Below, piece after piece: positions 26,842 through 35,466 of a DNA stretch of 64,000 bases. Location: positions 62,001 to 126,000 of the forward strand of contig NZ_AORV01000065.1 in assembly GCF_000350485.1 (NCBI RefSeq), in the 5' to 3' direction. How positions within the stretch are numbered: the first letter of the stretch is position 1; the number at the start of each line of letters is the position of its first letter. The stretch is from Ruminiclostridium cellobioparum subsp. termitidis CT1112. GTDB lineage: Bacteria; Bacillota; Clostridia; Acetivibrionales; DSM-1351. The position numbers were made by a program, and so were the translations under genes. The notes under the pieces are model-generated. The model searched no databases and was not told where the DNA came from. It saw only the letters and a list, made by a program, of their open reading frames with translations.

Positions 26842-28566
26842 ATGGGTAGGAAAACAGTAAAATATGTTTTCTTAGTACTGGCATTAGCGGTATTGATACC
26901 TGCGATGCCATTCATCAAAGTCGCGGCAGTTTCCATACCTCCGGAGGGTGTCAGGTATGAATTTGAGAACGGTATTCAAAACAATGCCGAAATTCATACC
27001 GACTATGTGGGAAAAACCGAAGACGGCCAGACAATTGATCTTACCGGGGCAACCTGCACCTTTATCGCCCAGAAGGGTACAAGTACTTCTGTCAATGTTG
27101 AGATTGACAAGGCCGGGCTGTATGAATTGATTGTCCGCTATGCCCAGCCCTATGACAAGACCAAAAAGGTACAATATCTCAATGTTAACCATTCCAACCA
27201 GGGTGAGGTAAGTTTTCCTTACACACTCACCTGGAAGGAGATGTCGGCAGGAATTGTCAAACTTAATCAGGGTACCAACAATATTGAATTTGAAAGCTAT
27301 TGGGGTTATACCTTCTTTGATTACCTTGTGGTAAAACCCGCTGATGAAAGCATCACCGGCCTCAAGGTTGAAAAAAAACTGGTAAATCCCAAAGCTACCA
27401 GGGAAGCCAAAGCTCTCATGAGCTATCTTGTTGATGTTTATGGTAAACATATCCTCTCAGGCCAGCAGGAACTGTGCGGCTCTCACAACTACGACGGTTC
27501 CGAGGCCGAATTCACCTACATAAGGGAGAAAACCGGAAAGCTGCCCGCTGTGAGGGGTTTTGATTTCATGAACTACCGCGGAAACGGTTTGCTCTGGGAT
27601 GATCTCTGCGCCGAACGGGTTATTGACTGGTACAACAACAAGGGCGGAATCCCAACTGTCTGCTGGCATTGGTTCTCACCGGGGAATATCGGGAAGAAAG
27701 CCGACAACAGCTTTTATACCGACAGTACCACTTTCAGCATATCAAAAGCCCTGACTCCGGGAACTGCAGAAAACACTGCGCTGCTGGATGATATAAAAGT
27801 CATGGCAGGAAAATTCAAGCAGCTTCAGGATGCGGGAGTTCCCGTACTTTTCAGACCTCTCCATGAAGCAGAAGGCGCATGGTTCTGGTGGGGTGCCGAA
27901 GGTCCCCAGAATTGTGTAAAGCTATACAGACTTCTATATGATAAATTCACAAACGAATACGGGCTTAATAATCTCATATGGGTGTGGACTTCCTATACCT
28001 ATGAAACGTCACCCCAATGGTATCCTGGCGATGATGTGGTAGACATGGTGGGCTATGACAAGTACAATGCCAAGGACGGATTGCCGAACGGAAGTGCCAT
28101 AACCTCAACCTTCTACAATCTCGTAAAGTCCACAGGCGGTAAAAAGCTGGTTACAATGAGCGAAAATGATACCATCCCTCAGGTCTCAAATTTAATAAAT
28201 GAAAAAGCCGCCTGGCTGTATTTCTGTCCATGGTACGGCTGGTATCTCACAGGAGAGCAGAACAATCCTGTCAACTGGCTTACCGAAATATATAAAAGCG
28301 AATACTGCATTACCCTCGACGAACTTCCCGACCTGAAAACATATCCGGTACCTGACGGCCAGGATATTTTATACGGCGACCTGAACTCAGACAAGTCAAT
28401 TGATTCATTGGATCTGGCATTGATGAAGAAATGCATCCTGGATAACAACCAGGGGATCAAAGCTGCCGACCTGGACGGCAACGGCTCAACCGATGCATTG
28501 GATCTCGCCCTCATCAAGCAGTATTTACTCGGGCAAATATCCGTATTTCCCGTAAACAACAAGTAA
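26842..28566 (+). CDS. Cellulosomal GH26 mannanase with CBM35 and dockerin
   Basis: 574 residues. Order: signal peptide 1-30; CBM35 ~35-165 (YEFENGIQ ... FFDYLVVKP); GH26 catalytic domain ~175-490 with the acid/base Glu in RPLHEAEGAWFWWG (~341) and the nucleophile Glu in VTMSENDTI (~440); C-terminal dockerin ~512-570 with DLNSDKSIDSLDLALMKKCI and DLDGNGSTDALDLALIKQYL. It cleaves beta-1,4-mannan while bound to the scaffoldin, and CBM35 modules with this layout bind mannan or its side chains. The GH9 gene follows 45 bp later with no terminator, so the two are one operon. Confidence 0.95.
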   Translation: MGRKTVKYVFLVLALAVLIPAMPFIKVAAVSIPPEGVRYEFENGIQNNAEIHTDYVGKTEDGQTIDLTGATCTFIAQKGTSTSVNVEIDKAGLYELIVRYAQPYDKTKKVQYLNVNHSNQGEVSFPYTLTWKEMSAGIVKLNQGTNNIEFESYWGYTFFDYLVVKPADESITGLKVEKKLVNPKATREAKALMSYLVDVYGKHILSGQQELCGSHNYDGSEAEFTYIREKTGKLPAVRGFDFMNYRGNGLLWDDLCAERVIDWYNNKGGIPTVCWHWFSPGNIGKKADNSFYTDSTTFSISKALTPGTAENTALLDDIKVMAGKFKQLQDAGVPVLFRPLHEAEGAWFWWGAEGPQNCVKLYRLLYDKFTNEYGLNNLIWVWTSYTYETSPQWYPGDDVVDMVGYDKYNAKDGLPNGSAITSTFYNLVKSTGGKKLVTMSENDTIPQVSNLINEKAAWLYFCPWYGWYLTGEQNNPVNWLTEIYKSEYCITLDELPDLKTYPVPDGQDILYGDLNSDKSIDSLDLALMKKCILDNNQGIKAADLDGNGSTDALDLALIKQYLLGQISVFPVNNK

Positions 28567-28611
28567 TCTGATAAATCATAAAATAAGTTGATTTCGAAAG
28601 GAATAACCATT

Positions 28612-30954
28612 ATGAATAAGAAACTTAATTTCTTAAGGAGAGCAGGCTGTTCGGTCATAAGTGCCGTAATTCTGACAGCATTGGTCTTCCCTGCCGCAAA
28701 TATGAATGTCAGTGCTGCCGGTGCAGAGTACAATTATGCAAAAGCACTGCAGTATTCCCAATATTTCTATGATGCAAACATGTGCGGCACCGGCGTCGGC
28801 GAAAACAGCCAATACAAATGGAGAGACGACTGTCATGCCTATGACGCACAGCTTCCCCTTGACACCACCAACACTAATATGTCACAGAGCTTTATCACCA
28901 AAAATAAAAGCATTCTCGATCCTGACGGGGATGGAAAGCTTGATGTATCAGGGGGCTTTCACGATGCGGGCGACCATGTAAAATTCGGTATGCCCGAGGC
29001 ATATTCAGGTTCTACATTGGGCTGGGGCTTTTATGAATTCAGGGAGCAATACCAAGCCACAGGCCAGGACGCCCATGCCAAAACAATCCTGAGATATTTT
29101 AATGATTACTTCATGAAGTGTACATACCTGGATAATTCGGGCAAGGCAATAGCCTTCTGCTACCAGGTTGGGGACGGTGACGTGGATCACGCCTACTGGA
29201 ATGCTCCTGAGAACGACGAAATGTTCAGAAGAGGCTGGTTTGCCACTGAAGAACTGCCTTCCACAGACTGTGTGTCTGCAGCGGCGGCTTCACTTGCAGT
29301 CAACTATATGAATTTTAAGGATGAAGATCCCCAATATGCAGCAAAAAGCCTTAAATATGCAAAGGCCCTGTTTGAATTTGCCGAGAGATGCCCCACCAAA
29401 TCATGTAATGCCGACGGCCCCAAGGGTTATTACACCTCTTCAAAGTGGCAGGATGATTATTGCTGGGCAGGGTCATGGCTTTACCTGGCAACACAGGAAG
29501 ATCATTATCTGAACGAAGTTTTCAAATATTTTGATTATTATGCCCCTCCCTCCTGGACGCACTGCTGGAACGATGTCTGGGCCGGCACCGCATGTATCAT
29601 TGCCGAAATAGACGACTTATATGACAAAAACGGTCAGGTATTTGAAGACAGGTACAGGGCCGCAACAAACAAGAGTCCTTATGAGGAGATAAATTTCTGG
29701 GGGCAGATTGCCAAAACTCTTGACAGCTGGATGACAGGCAAGACCGTAACCATAACCCCCGGCGGATATGCATTTCTCAATCAATGGGGTTCTGCCAGAT
29801 ACAACACTGCCACCCAGCTGCTGGCTGTGGTTTACGACAAGCATCACGGCAATACTCCCTCAAAATACGGCCAGTGGGCGAAATCACAAATGGATTACCT
29901 GATGGGCAATAACCCTTTAAACCGCTGTTATATAGTAGGCTACAGCGATATATCGGTGAAATACCCCCATCACAGGGCGGCTTCGGGCACCTCCATGGCT
30001 GAAGATCCCGCTCCCCACAAGCATGTGCTTTATGGTGCATTGGTGGGCGGTCCCGGTTCAAAGGATGAACACAAGGATGTTACATCGGACTATGTATACA
30101 ATGAAGTAACAATTGACTACAATGCGGCATTTGTGGGTGCCTGTGCCGGTCTTTACCGCTTCTTCGGGGATTCTTCAATGCAGATAACCCCCAACTTCCC
30201 TCCTGAAGAAACAGGTGGTGAAGAAGAGGAAACTTCATACTGGGTTGAAGCCTTCGGTGTGAACATAGTGCAGTCCGACGGCCCAAAAGCCACCGAAGTA
30301 ACCTTCTATGTCCATTCCAATGCTCCGAAGACTTCAAAAAACATCTCTGTAAGATACTATTTTGATGCAACCGGAATGACCTCCCTTGATCCAAACAGTA
30401 TTGAAATGAGGGAGCTATACGACCAGACAGCTGCAGAGACAAATTATAATGCCATACTTTCGGGACCGTATAAATACACCAGCAGCAAGCTGGGAGAAAA
30501 CAAGATTTACTATGTGGAGGTGACCTGGGATGGTTTTTCCATAGCCAACTCCAACAAAAAGTACCAGTTCGCACTGGGTACCTATGCATGGCAGAACTAT
30601 TGGAATCCGTCTGATGACTGGAGCTATCAGGGGTTGAAAATTGAAGACAGCAACTGGACAGGCACCCCTGTCAAAACAGATAATATCTGTGTCTATGATT
30701 CCGGCGTTCTGGTTGGCGGTACCGAGCCTGACGGAACCAAACCTGCCGGGCCGGTAACAATCATGAGAGGTGACTTGAACGGTGATAAGGAAGTAAACGC
30801 ACTGGATCTTACACTTCTAAAGATGCACCTTCTGGGAAGCCAGCTCCTGACGGGAGATGCCCTCAAGGCCGCGGATATAGATTCCAGCGGTTCGGTGGAT
30901 GCATTGGATCTGCTCAGGCTGAGAAGCTACCTGTTAGGACTGTCCGAATTGTAA
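28612..30954 (+). CDS. Cellulosomal GH9 endoglucanase with CBM3c and dockerin
   Basis: 780 residues from ATG 28612 behind GAAAGGA; the in-frame ATG at 28588 lacks a ribosome site. Order: signal peptide 1-35; GH9 ~36-525 with the catalytic Asp pair in GGFHDAGDHVKFG, the His motif in PHHRAASG and the proton-donor Glu in YVYNEVTIDYNAAF; an acidic PEETGGEEEE linker; CBM3c ~543-693 (YWVEAFGVN ... WSYQGL), which in this class feeds the chain to the catalytic cleft; and a C-terminal dockerin ~718-780. This is the layout of processive GH9 endoglucanases such as Cel9G/Cel9Q of C. cellulolyticum. Confidence 0.96.
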   Translation: MNKKLNFLRRAGCSVISAVILTALVFPAANMNVSAAGAEYNYAKALQYSQYFYDANMCGTGVGENSQYKWRDDCHAYDAQLPLDTTNTNMSQSFITKNKSILDPDGDGKLDVSGGFHDAGDHVKFGMPEAYSGSTLGWGFYEFREQYQATGQDAHAKTILRYFNDYFMKCTYLDNSGKAIAFCYQVGDGDVDHAYWNAPENDEMFRRGWFATEELPSTDCVSAAAASLAVNYMNFKDEDPQYAAKSLKYAKALFEFAERCPTKSCNADGPKGYYTSSKWQDDYCWAGSWLYLATQEDHYLNEVFKYFDYYAPPSWTHCWNDVWAGTACIIAEIDDLYDKNGQVFEDRYRAATNKSPYEEINFWGQIAKTLDSWMTGKTVTITPGGYAFLNQWGSARYNTATQLLAVVYDKHHGNTPSKYGQWAKSQMDYLMGNNPLNRCYIVGYSDISVKYPHHRAASGTSMAEDPAPHKHVLYGALVGGPGSKDEHKDVTSDYVYNEVTIDYNAAFVGACAGLYRFFGDSSMQITPNFPPEETGGEEEETSYWVEAFGVNIVQSDGPKATEVTFYVHSNAPKTSKNISVRYYFDATGMTSLDPNSIEMRELYDQTAAETNYNAILSGPYKYTSSKLGENKIYYVEVTWDGFSIANSNKKYQFALGTYAWQNYWNPSDDWSYQGLKIEDSNWTGTPVKTDNICVYDSGVLVGGTEPDGTKPAGPVTIMRGDLNGDKEVNALDLTLLKMHLLGSQLLTGDALKAADIDSSGSVDALDLLRLRSYLLGLSEL

Positions 30955-30971
30955 TTGCCAATTAAAGAAAA

Positions 30972-31025
30972 GAGCTGCCTCAAAATAGAAATTGAAATTC
31001 TATTGAGAGGCGGCTCTCATTTTCA
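30972..31025. terminator. Terminator after the GH26-GH9 operon
   Basis: GAGCTGCCTC pairs with GAGGCGGCTC (30972-31016), with an inner AATAGAA/TTCTATT pair and TTTTCATTTTT after. The convergent cyclo-ligase gene ends 20 bp further. Confidence 0.8.
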
Positions 31026-31045
31026 TTTTTGCAGAATTAGTCCGG

Positions 31046-31621
31046 TCATACCGTTCTCTTCTCAGTGACAATCAAATCCACCGGTATGTCGTAAGCCTCG
31101 TGAGGTATTTGCTCCAACAGCTGGAAGTCATAACACACCCCAATTTTTTTGCAATTGCCTGATGTCCGCATCAGATATCTGTCATAGAAGCCGCCTCCAT
31201 AGCCCATGCGGTTTCTTTGAATATCAAAAGCGCTGCCCGGCACTATTATCGCATCAAGCTCTGCCGGAGCAACAATACTGTCAATTTTCAGTTCAGGTTC
31301 CATAATACCATAGCTGCCTTTTGTCTTCAGATCACTAAAATCCTTAATTTTAACAGCATGCATGAGACTCTCCCCGGCAGGGAATTTTTCTATACGGGGT
31401 ACACTTACATTTTTACCCTGCAAAATCCATTCCTTTAACAAGCCGTGGGTGTCAACCTCACTTCCAAAGCTGACAAAACACATAATATTTTCAGCCTCAA
31501 TTACAGCCTGCAGCCCATTCAGTTTTTCTGCTATACACCGGGACCAGCCAAACAATTCCCGTTTATCCATATTGCTTCTATATTCAAGGTATTGTTTTCT
31601 CAATTGACTCTTTGTTATAAT
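31046..31621 (-). CDS. 5-formyltetrahydrofolate cyclo-ligase, probable ATT start
   Basis: 191 residues if started at ATT 31621, reading MITKSQLRKQYLEYR, just as family members begin. GGGGGGAG lies directly upstream. The nearest upstream in-frame start (31717) would add 32 residues unlike the family and overlap the next gene; TTG 31603 is too far from the ribosome site. The signature GYGGGFYDRYL and the SFGSEVDTHGLL segment are present. The enzyme uses ATP to convert 5-formyl-THF to 5,10-methenyl-THF in one-carbon metabolism. The ATT start is inference from spacing and family alignment. Confidence 0.9.
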   Translation of the reverse strand: MITKSQLRKQYLEYRSNMDKRELFGWSRCIAEKLNGLQAVIEAENIMCFVSFGSEVDTHGLLKEWILQGKNVSVPRIEKFPAGESLMHAVKIKDFSDLKTKGSYGIMEPELKIDSIVAPAELDAIIVPGSAFDIQRNRMGYGGGFYDRYLMRTSGNCKKIGVCYDFQLLEQIPHEAYDIPVDLIVTEKRTV

Positions 31622-31682
31622 AACTCCCCCCTGAAATACCTGCCGATAACGAAAAATATAACAGAAACGCTTCTCCCGTGCT

Positions 31683-32132
31683 TTAATAATAAAAATCAGG
31701 TCCCACAGCCAGTGCAAATATGAACCAGAAGATTAACTGCATGACAAAGATTATCAAAGAGACTGTCAACAATGCAGCTCCATAGGATCTTCTATCAGAA
31801 TCACTGTCGTTGGAAACCATGATCAAGCCGGCTATTATACCTATTATTTGACCAATACCTGGAATTATTACAGCTAATGCGCAAAGAAATACTTTTGCCC
31901 AATTACTCATAAGCTTTCCGCCGGCAGCCGGTGCACAATTGTTCAAAAGCAGCTGTCTCTCGAGAGACGTCACCTGTCTGTCCGCCCATAGAAGCTGTTG
32001 CTGGCTGTTATTATATGACTGTGAAACAGTTGAAACATTTTGCATTTTTTGGTGTTCATTCACTTCATTAACATCTTTAACGTTAATTTCGTTAACTTCG
32101 CTCAATTCTTCCTGTATATGTTCCTGCTCCAT
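31683..32132 (-). CDS. Two-helix membrane protein with acidic coiled N-terminus
   Basis: 149 residues from ATG 32132 (MEQEHIQEEL), eight bases after GGAGG; an in-frame ATG at 32147 contains that ribosome site. The first ~70 residues are rich in E, N, V and Q and probably helical. Two membrane segments follow (KVFLCALAVIIPGIGQIIGIIAGLIM and LLTVSLIIFVMQLIFWFIFAL in part). The PGIGQIIGIIAG pattern recalls small TM2-like or DUF4190-like proteins. No role can be given. It lies 61 bp upstream of the cyclo-ligase, on the same strand. Confidence 0.75.
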   Translation of the reverse strand: MEQEHIQEELSEVNEINVKDVNEVNEHQKMQNVSTVSQSYNNSQQQLLWADRQVTSLERQLLLNNCAPAAGGKLMSNWAKVFLCALAVIIPGIGQIIGIIAGLIMVSNDSDSDRRSYGAALLTVSLIIFVMQLIFWFIFALAVGPDFYY

Positions 32133-32272
32133 CCGATTAACCTCCATGAGCCATCATCCTCTTTACCAGTGATATTATACCATAATGTGACAAAATAGAA
32201 ATAAGACTATTTATCTATTTTTAACCATATCCAGCTTATGGATGGAATATTTGATTCAGATGTTACAGACAG

Positions 32273-32590
32273 CTACGAAATCTCCAGGCCCGGCTCACAA
32301 TTCACTGTCAGATAATAAATCCCAATCAGGCCCTTTATAACATCATCATAATTTTCTTCAGTAATTTTATGTAAATAACCATTTTCCATATGTATGTACA
32401 GTGTGACACCAAAGGATTCATAATTGTCCATCAAGGCACTTATCATATCTATTGAATCCATCGGGTTAAAAAATTTTTTGACCCATCGGCGTGAATCCTC
32501 TTCCATTATATAATCCTTTTGATAAAAACTATGTAAAAACCTTCTTATTTCCCCCTGTTTGGTTGACCACAAACTCAATGTTACCGACAT
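32273..32590 (-). CDS. Conserved hypothetical protein, 105 residues
   Basis: ATG 32590 follows GGAGGAAA. The protein is soluble, mixed alpha/beta and rich in aromatic residues (RRFLHSFYQKDY, SRRWVKKFFNP, YESFGVTLYIHMENGYLHKI). The length and composition look like a real folded domain. I do not recognise the family. It is a single gene between two others on the same strand, with its own ribosome site. Confidence 0.75.
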   Translation of the reverse strand: MSVTLSLWSTKQGEIRRFLHSFYQKDYIMEEDSRRWVKKFFNPMDSIDMISALMDNYESFGVTLYIHMENGYLHKITEENYDDVIKGLIGIYYLTVNCEPGLEIS

Positions 32591-32680
32591 TATATTTCCT
32601 CCATGCTCATTTAAAATTGTCCAACTATTATACTATTTGACGTTGAGACTAAAAACCCTTTATGTAAATTGTTACAGTAC

Positions 32681-32714
32681 AAAAAGACCCCGACAATCGC
32701 AGGTGTCAGGGTTT
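32681..32714 (-). terminator. Terminator after the MTA/SAH deaminase
   Basis: On the minus strand ACCCTGACA pairs with TGTCGGGGT around an eight-base loop and is followed by CTTTTTG. Confidence 0.8.
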
Positions 32715-32754
32715 AATTATATAATTTTTTATACGTTATGTCACCTATCAATGA

Positions 32755-34065
32755 TTACCTTACCAATAACCTTTTGGATAAGGAGTGCACTTCATACTTG
32801 ATTTTCTCCTCATCTATACCGGTGAATACTCTGTTTTGCATAATAATATTTCCATCAATGATTACAGTATCCACATCCGATGCCTGGGCTGAATAAACTG
32901 CAGTTGACAGCGGATTGTTTTTGGGATAGAAATGAGGCTTGTCGGTATCTATAAGTATTATATCCGCTTTCATACCTTCTGAAATTTTTCCTGTATCGTC
33001 AAAACCGATAGCCCGGGCGCCATTATAAGTCCCCATTTTTAACACAGTATCGGCCTTCATCAGCTGGGGGTTCATGGCAACACCCTTGTGAAGCAGCGCC
33101 GCCAGATTTATTTCCTCAAACATATTCAGGTTATTGTTGCTGGCAGCACCGTCGGTACCCAGGCAAACGTTAATGCCCATGCCGATCATCTCGGGAACTC
33201 TTGCAATACCGCTTCCCAGCTTCAGATTGCTGGAAGGATTATGGGCTATACTGCAGCCCTTTCTTCTCATTATCTCCAGATCGCTGTCGGTCATGTGCAC
33301 ACAGTGTGCCGCTAAAACAGGTACATCCAGCACCCCTGTCTTTTCGCATATTTCTATTGAGGTCATTCCATAGTCTTTTTTGCTGGATTCAACCTCCGCG
33401 GTGGTTTCCAAAAGGTGGATATGGATACCGGTATTGAGCTGTCTGGCAAGCAAAGCCGCATTTCTCAGGGTTTGTTCATTAAACATGTATGTAGAATGAA
33501 TTTCAACAAATACTTTTATACGTCCCTCGGCACTGTTGTGGTACCGATTGTAGTAATCCACCGTTCCCTGGCTCTTATCCAGGCGTTTCAATTCTCCGCC
33601 TTCAAAGAACTGAACCGGACTCTTGCAAAGATTTGCCTTTATTCCTGTCTCGGTCACAGCCCGGGCCACTTCATCCATAAACATATACATGTCTGCAAAA
33701 GCAGTAACTCCCGACTTCAGCATTTCAGCTATGCCCAGCATGGTTCCCCAGTATACATCCCTGTCCGTTAGCTTTGCCTCTATGGGAAAGATATTATCGA
33801 AAAGCCAGCTCTCCAATGCAATATCATCCGCATAATTCCTCATCAGGGTCATTGCACTGTGGCTGTGGGCATTTACCAGACCGGGCATTGCAAGCCCGCC
33901 CTTTCCGTCTATTTCCTTCTTGAAGCCAGTATTTTCAGGGAGTTTTTCACCTGCAAAACAGATCTTCCTGTCTGAAACTCCGATAAAACCATTATGGATG
34001 ACCGAATTTTGGTCATCCATGGTAATTATATCAACATTTTTTATTAATAAATCCAGATTCATCAT
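32755..34065 (-). CDS. mtaD: 5-methylthioadenosine / S-adenosylhomocysteine deaminase
   Basis: 436 residues of the metal-dependent amidohydrolase family. Metal ligands are visible: HSHSAMTLMRNYADD near residue 67, HIHLLET near 217, HCVHMTDSDLEIM near 255 and LGTDGAASNNNLNMFEE near 305. The set and spacing match MtaD, which deaminates MTA, SAH and adenosine to the inosyl compounds. It starts nine bases after the SAH hydrolase gene, so the pair is one operon that removes SAH and its adenosine product. ATG 34065 or the next ATG at 34062 may be used. Confidence 0.92.
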   Translation of the reverse strand: MMNLDLLIKNVDIITMDDQNSVIHNGFIGVSDRKICFAGEKLPENTGFKKEIDGKGGLAMPGLVNAHSHSAMTLMRNYADDIALESWLFDNIFPIEAKLTDRDVYWGTMLGIAEMLKSGVTAFADMYMFMDEVARAVTETGIKANLCKSPVQFFEGGELKRLDKSQGTVDYYNRYHNSAEGRIKVFVEIHSTYMFNEQTLRNAALLARQLNTGIHIHLLETTAEVESSKKDYGMTSIEICEKTGVLDVPVLAAHCVHMTDSDLEIMRRKGCSIAHNPSSNLKLGSGIARVPEMIGMGINVCLGTDGAASNNNLNMFEEINLAALLHKGVAMNPQLMKADTVLKMGTYNGARAIGFDDTGKISEGMKADIILIDTDKPHFYPKNNPLSTAVYSAQASDVDTVIIDGNIIMQNRVFTGIDEEKIKYEVHSLSKRLLVR

Positions 34066-34073
34066 TCCCTCGC

Positions 34074-35321
34074 TTATTCCGCCCAGCTGTTAAGATATTT
34101 CTTCTGATCCTTCGAAAGCTTGTCGATCTTAACTCCCCAGGATTTCAGCTTCATTTCGGCCACTGCCTTATCGATTTCTGCAGGCACATCGATGACCTTA
34201 TTTCCCAGCTTACGGAAGTTGTGAAGCATATACCTTGCGGAAAGTGCCTGCAAAGCAAAGCTCATATCCATGATTTCAGCGGGATGTCCGTCTCCTGCCG
34301 CAAGATTTACAAGCCTTCCCTCGGCAAGAAGGTTTATCCACCTGCCGTTGTCCAATTTGTAACCCATTATGTTTTTTCTCTGCTCCTGCTTTTCAACAGC
34401 TATCTTCTCCAGCTGTTCTACCGATACTTCCACATCGAAGTGGCCTGCATTGCATAGAATAGCCCCGTCCTTCATGCTCTTGAAGTGTTCTTCTGTTATT
34501 ACGTCGCGGCAGCCGGTAACGGTTATAAACAGGTCTCCGACTTTGGCCGCTTCCGACATTTTCATCACTTTGTAGCCATCCATTATGGCCTCTGCCGCTT
34601 TTACAGGATCGATCTCGGTAACAATCACATTTGCACCGAAGCCCTTTGCCCTCATGGCAATACCTTTGCCGCACCAGCCATAACCTGCAACTACTATATT
34701 TTTGCCGGCAACTATGAGATTGGTGGTTCTGTTGATACCATCCCATACAGATTGACCGGTACCGTATCTGTTGTCAAAAAGATACTTGCAGTTTGCATTA
34801 TTTACCGCAATCATGGGGAATTTGAGCACTCCCTCTTTTTCCATCGCTTTCAATCGCAGGACACCGGTTGTGGTTTCTTCACAGCCTCCCATAATATGAG
34901 GTATAAGTTCTTTTCTTGTTGTGTGCAGGAGATTAACAAGATCTCCGCCGTCATCTATTATAATATTGGGCTTGTAGCCAAGTGCCAGATTGAGATGCTC
35001 CTCATACTCTTCCCTGGTTGAGTTATACCAGGCGTATACATCCAATCCGTCGGCCACAAGACCTGCAGCCACGTCGTCCTGTGTTGAGAGGGGATTACTT
35101 CCGGTGACAGAAACTTCTCCGCCTCCAATTGCAAATAATTTTGCCAAGTACGCAGTTTTAGCTTCAAGATGCACCGATACAACTACTCTGACACCTTTAA
35201 ACGGTGTTGTTGCTCTGAATTCATCCTCCAGGCTTCTAAGGATGGGCATGTTTCTTCTGACCCATTCTATTTTTTGTTTTCCCTTATCAGCCAAAGAAAT
35301 ATCACGTATAACACTTTTCAT
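34074..35321 (-). CDS. ahcY: Adenosylhomocysteinase
   Basis: 415 residues, the length of the compact bacterial and archaeal form. The NAD-binding loop GYGWCGKGIAMRAKG and the segments HLEAKTAYLAKL and NANCKYLFDNRYGTGQS are clear. It splits S-adenosylhomocysteine into homocysteine and adenosine, relieving inhibition of methyltransferases. GGGGGATA precedes the ATG. It is cotranscribed with the deaminase downstream. A separate MTA/SAH nucleosidase at 56224 gives the cell a second route for SAH. Confidence 0.95.
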   Translation of the reverse strand: MKSVIRDISLADKGKQKIEWVRRNMPILRSLEDEFRATTPFKGVRVVVSVHLEAKTAYLAKLFAIGGGEVSVTGSNPLSTQDDVAAGLVADGLDVYAWYNSTREEYEEHLNLALGYKPNIIIDDGGDLVNLLHTTRKELIPHIMGGCEETTTGVLRLKAMEKEGVLKFPMIAVNNANCKYLFDNRYGTGQSVWDGINRTTNLIVAGKNIVVAGYGWCGKGIAMRAKGFGANVIVTEIDPVKAAEAIMDGYKVMKMSEAAKVGDLFITVTGCRDVITEEHFKSMKDGAILCNAGHFDVEVSVEQLEKIAVEKQEQRKNIMGYKLDNGRWINLLAEGRLVNLAAGDGHPAEIMDMSFALQALSARYMLHNFRKLGNKVIDVPAEIDKAVAEMKLKSWGVKIDKLSKDQKKYLNSWAE

Positions 35322-35409
35322 TATAAATATCCCCCATCTGTGTTTGGTTTACCATTAAAATTATATGACACATTATAGCCTGTTTCAACATTTTATTTTT
35401 ATTCATTTT

Positions 35410-35453
35410 ACATACCCTCTATTAAAAATGTACATTGTTAACAAAGGGTATGT
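35410..35453. repeat. Inverted repeat between polysaccharide deacetylase and ahcY
   Basis: ACATACCCT (35410-35418) and AGGGTATGT (35445-35453) are exact reverse complements 26 bp apart. No clean T run follows on the minus strand, so it may be a weak terminator of the deacetylase or an operator of ahcY. Confidence 0.4.
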
Positions 35454-35466
35454 AAGCTTTAAAACC

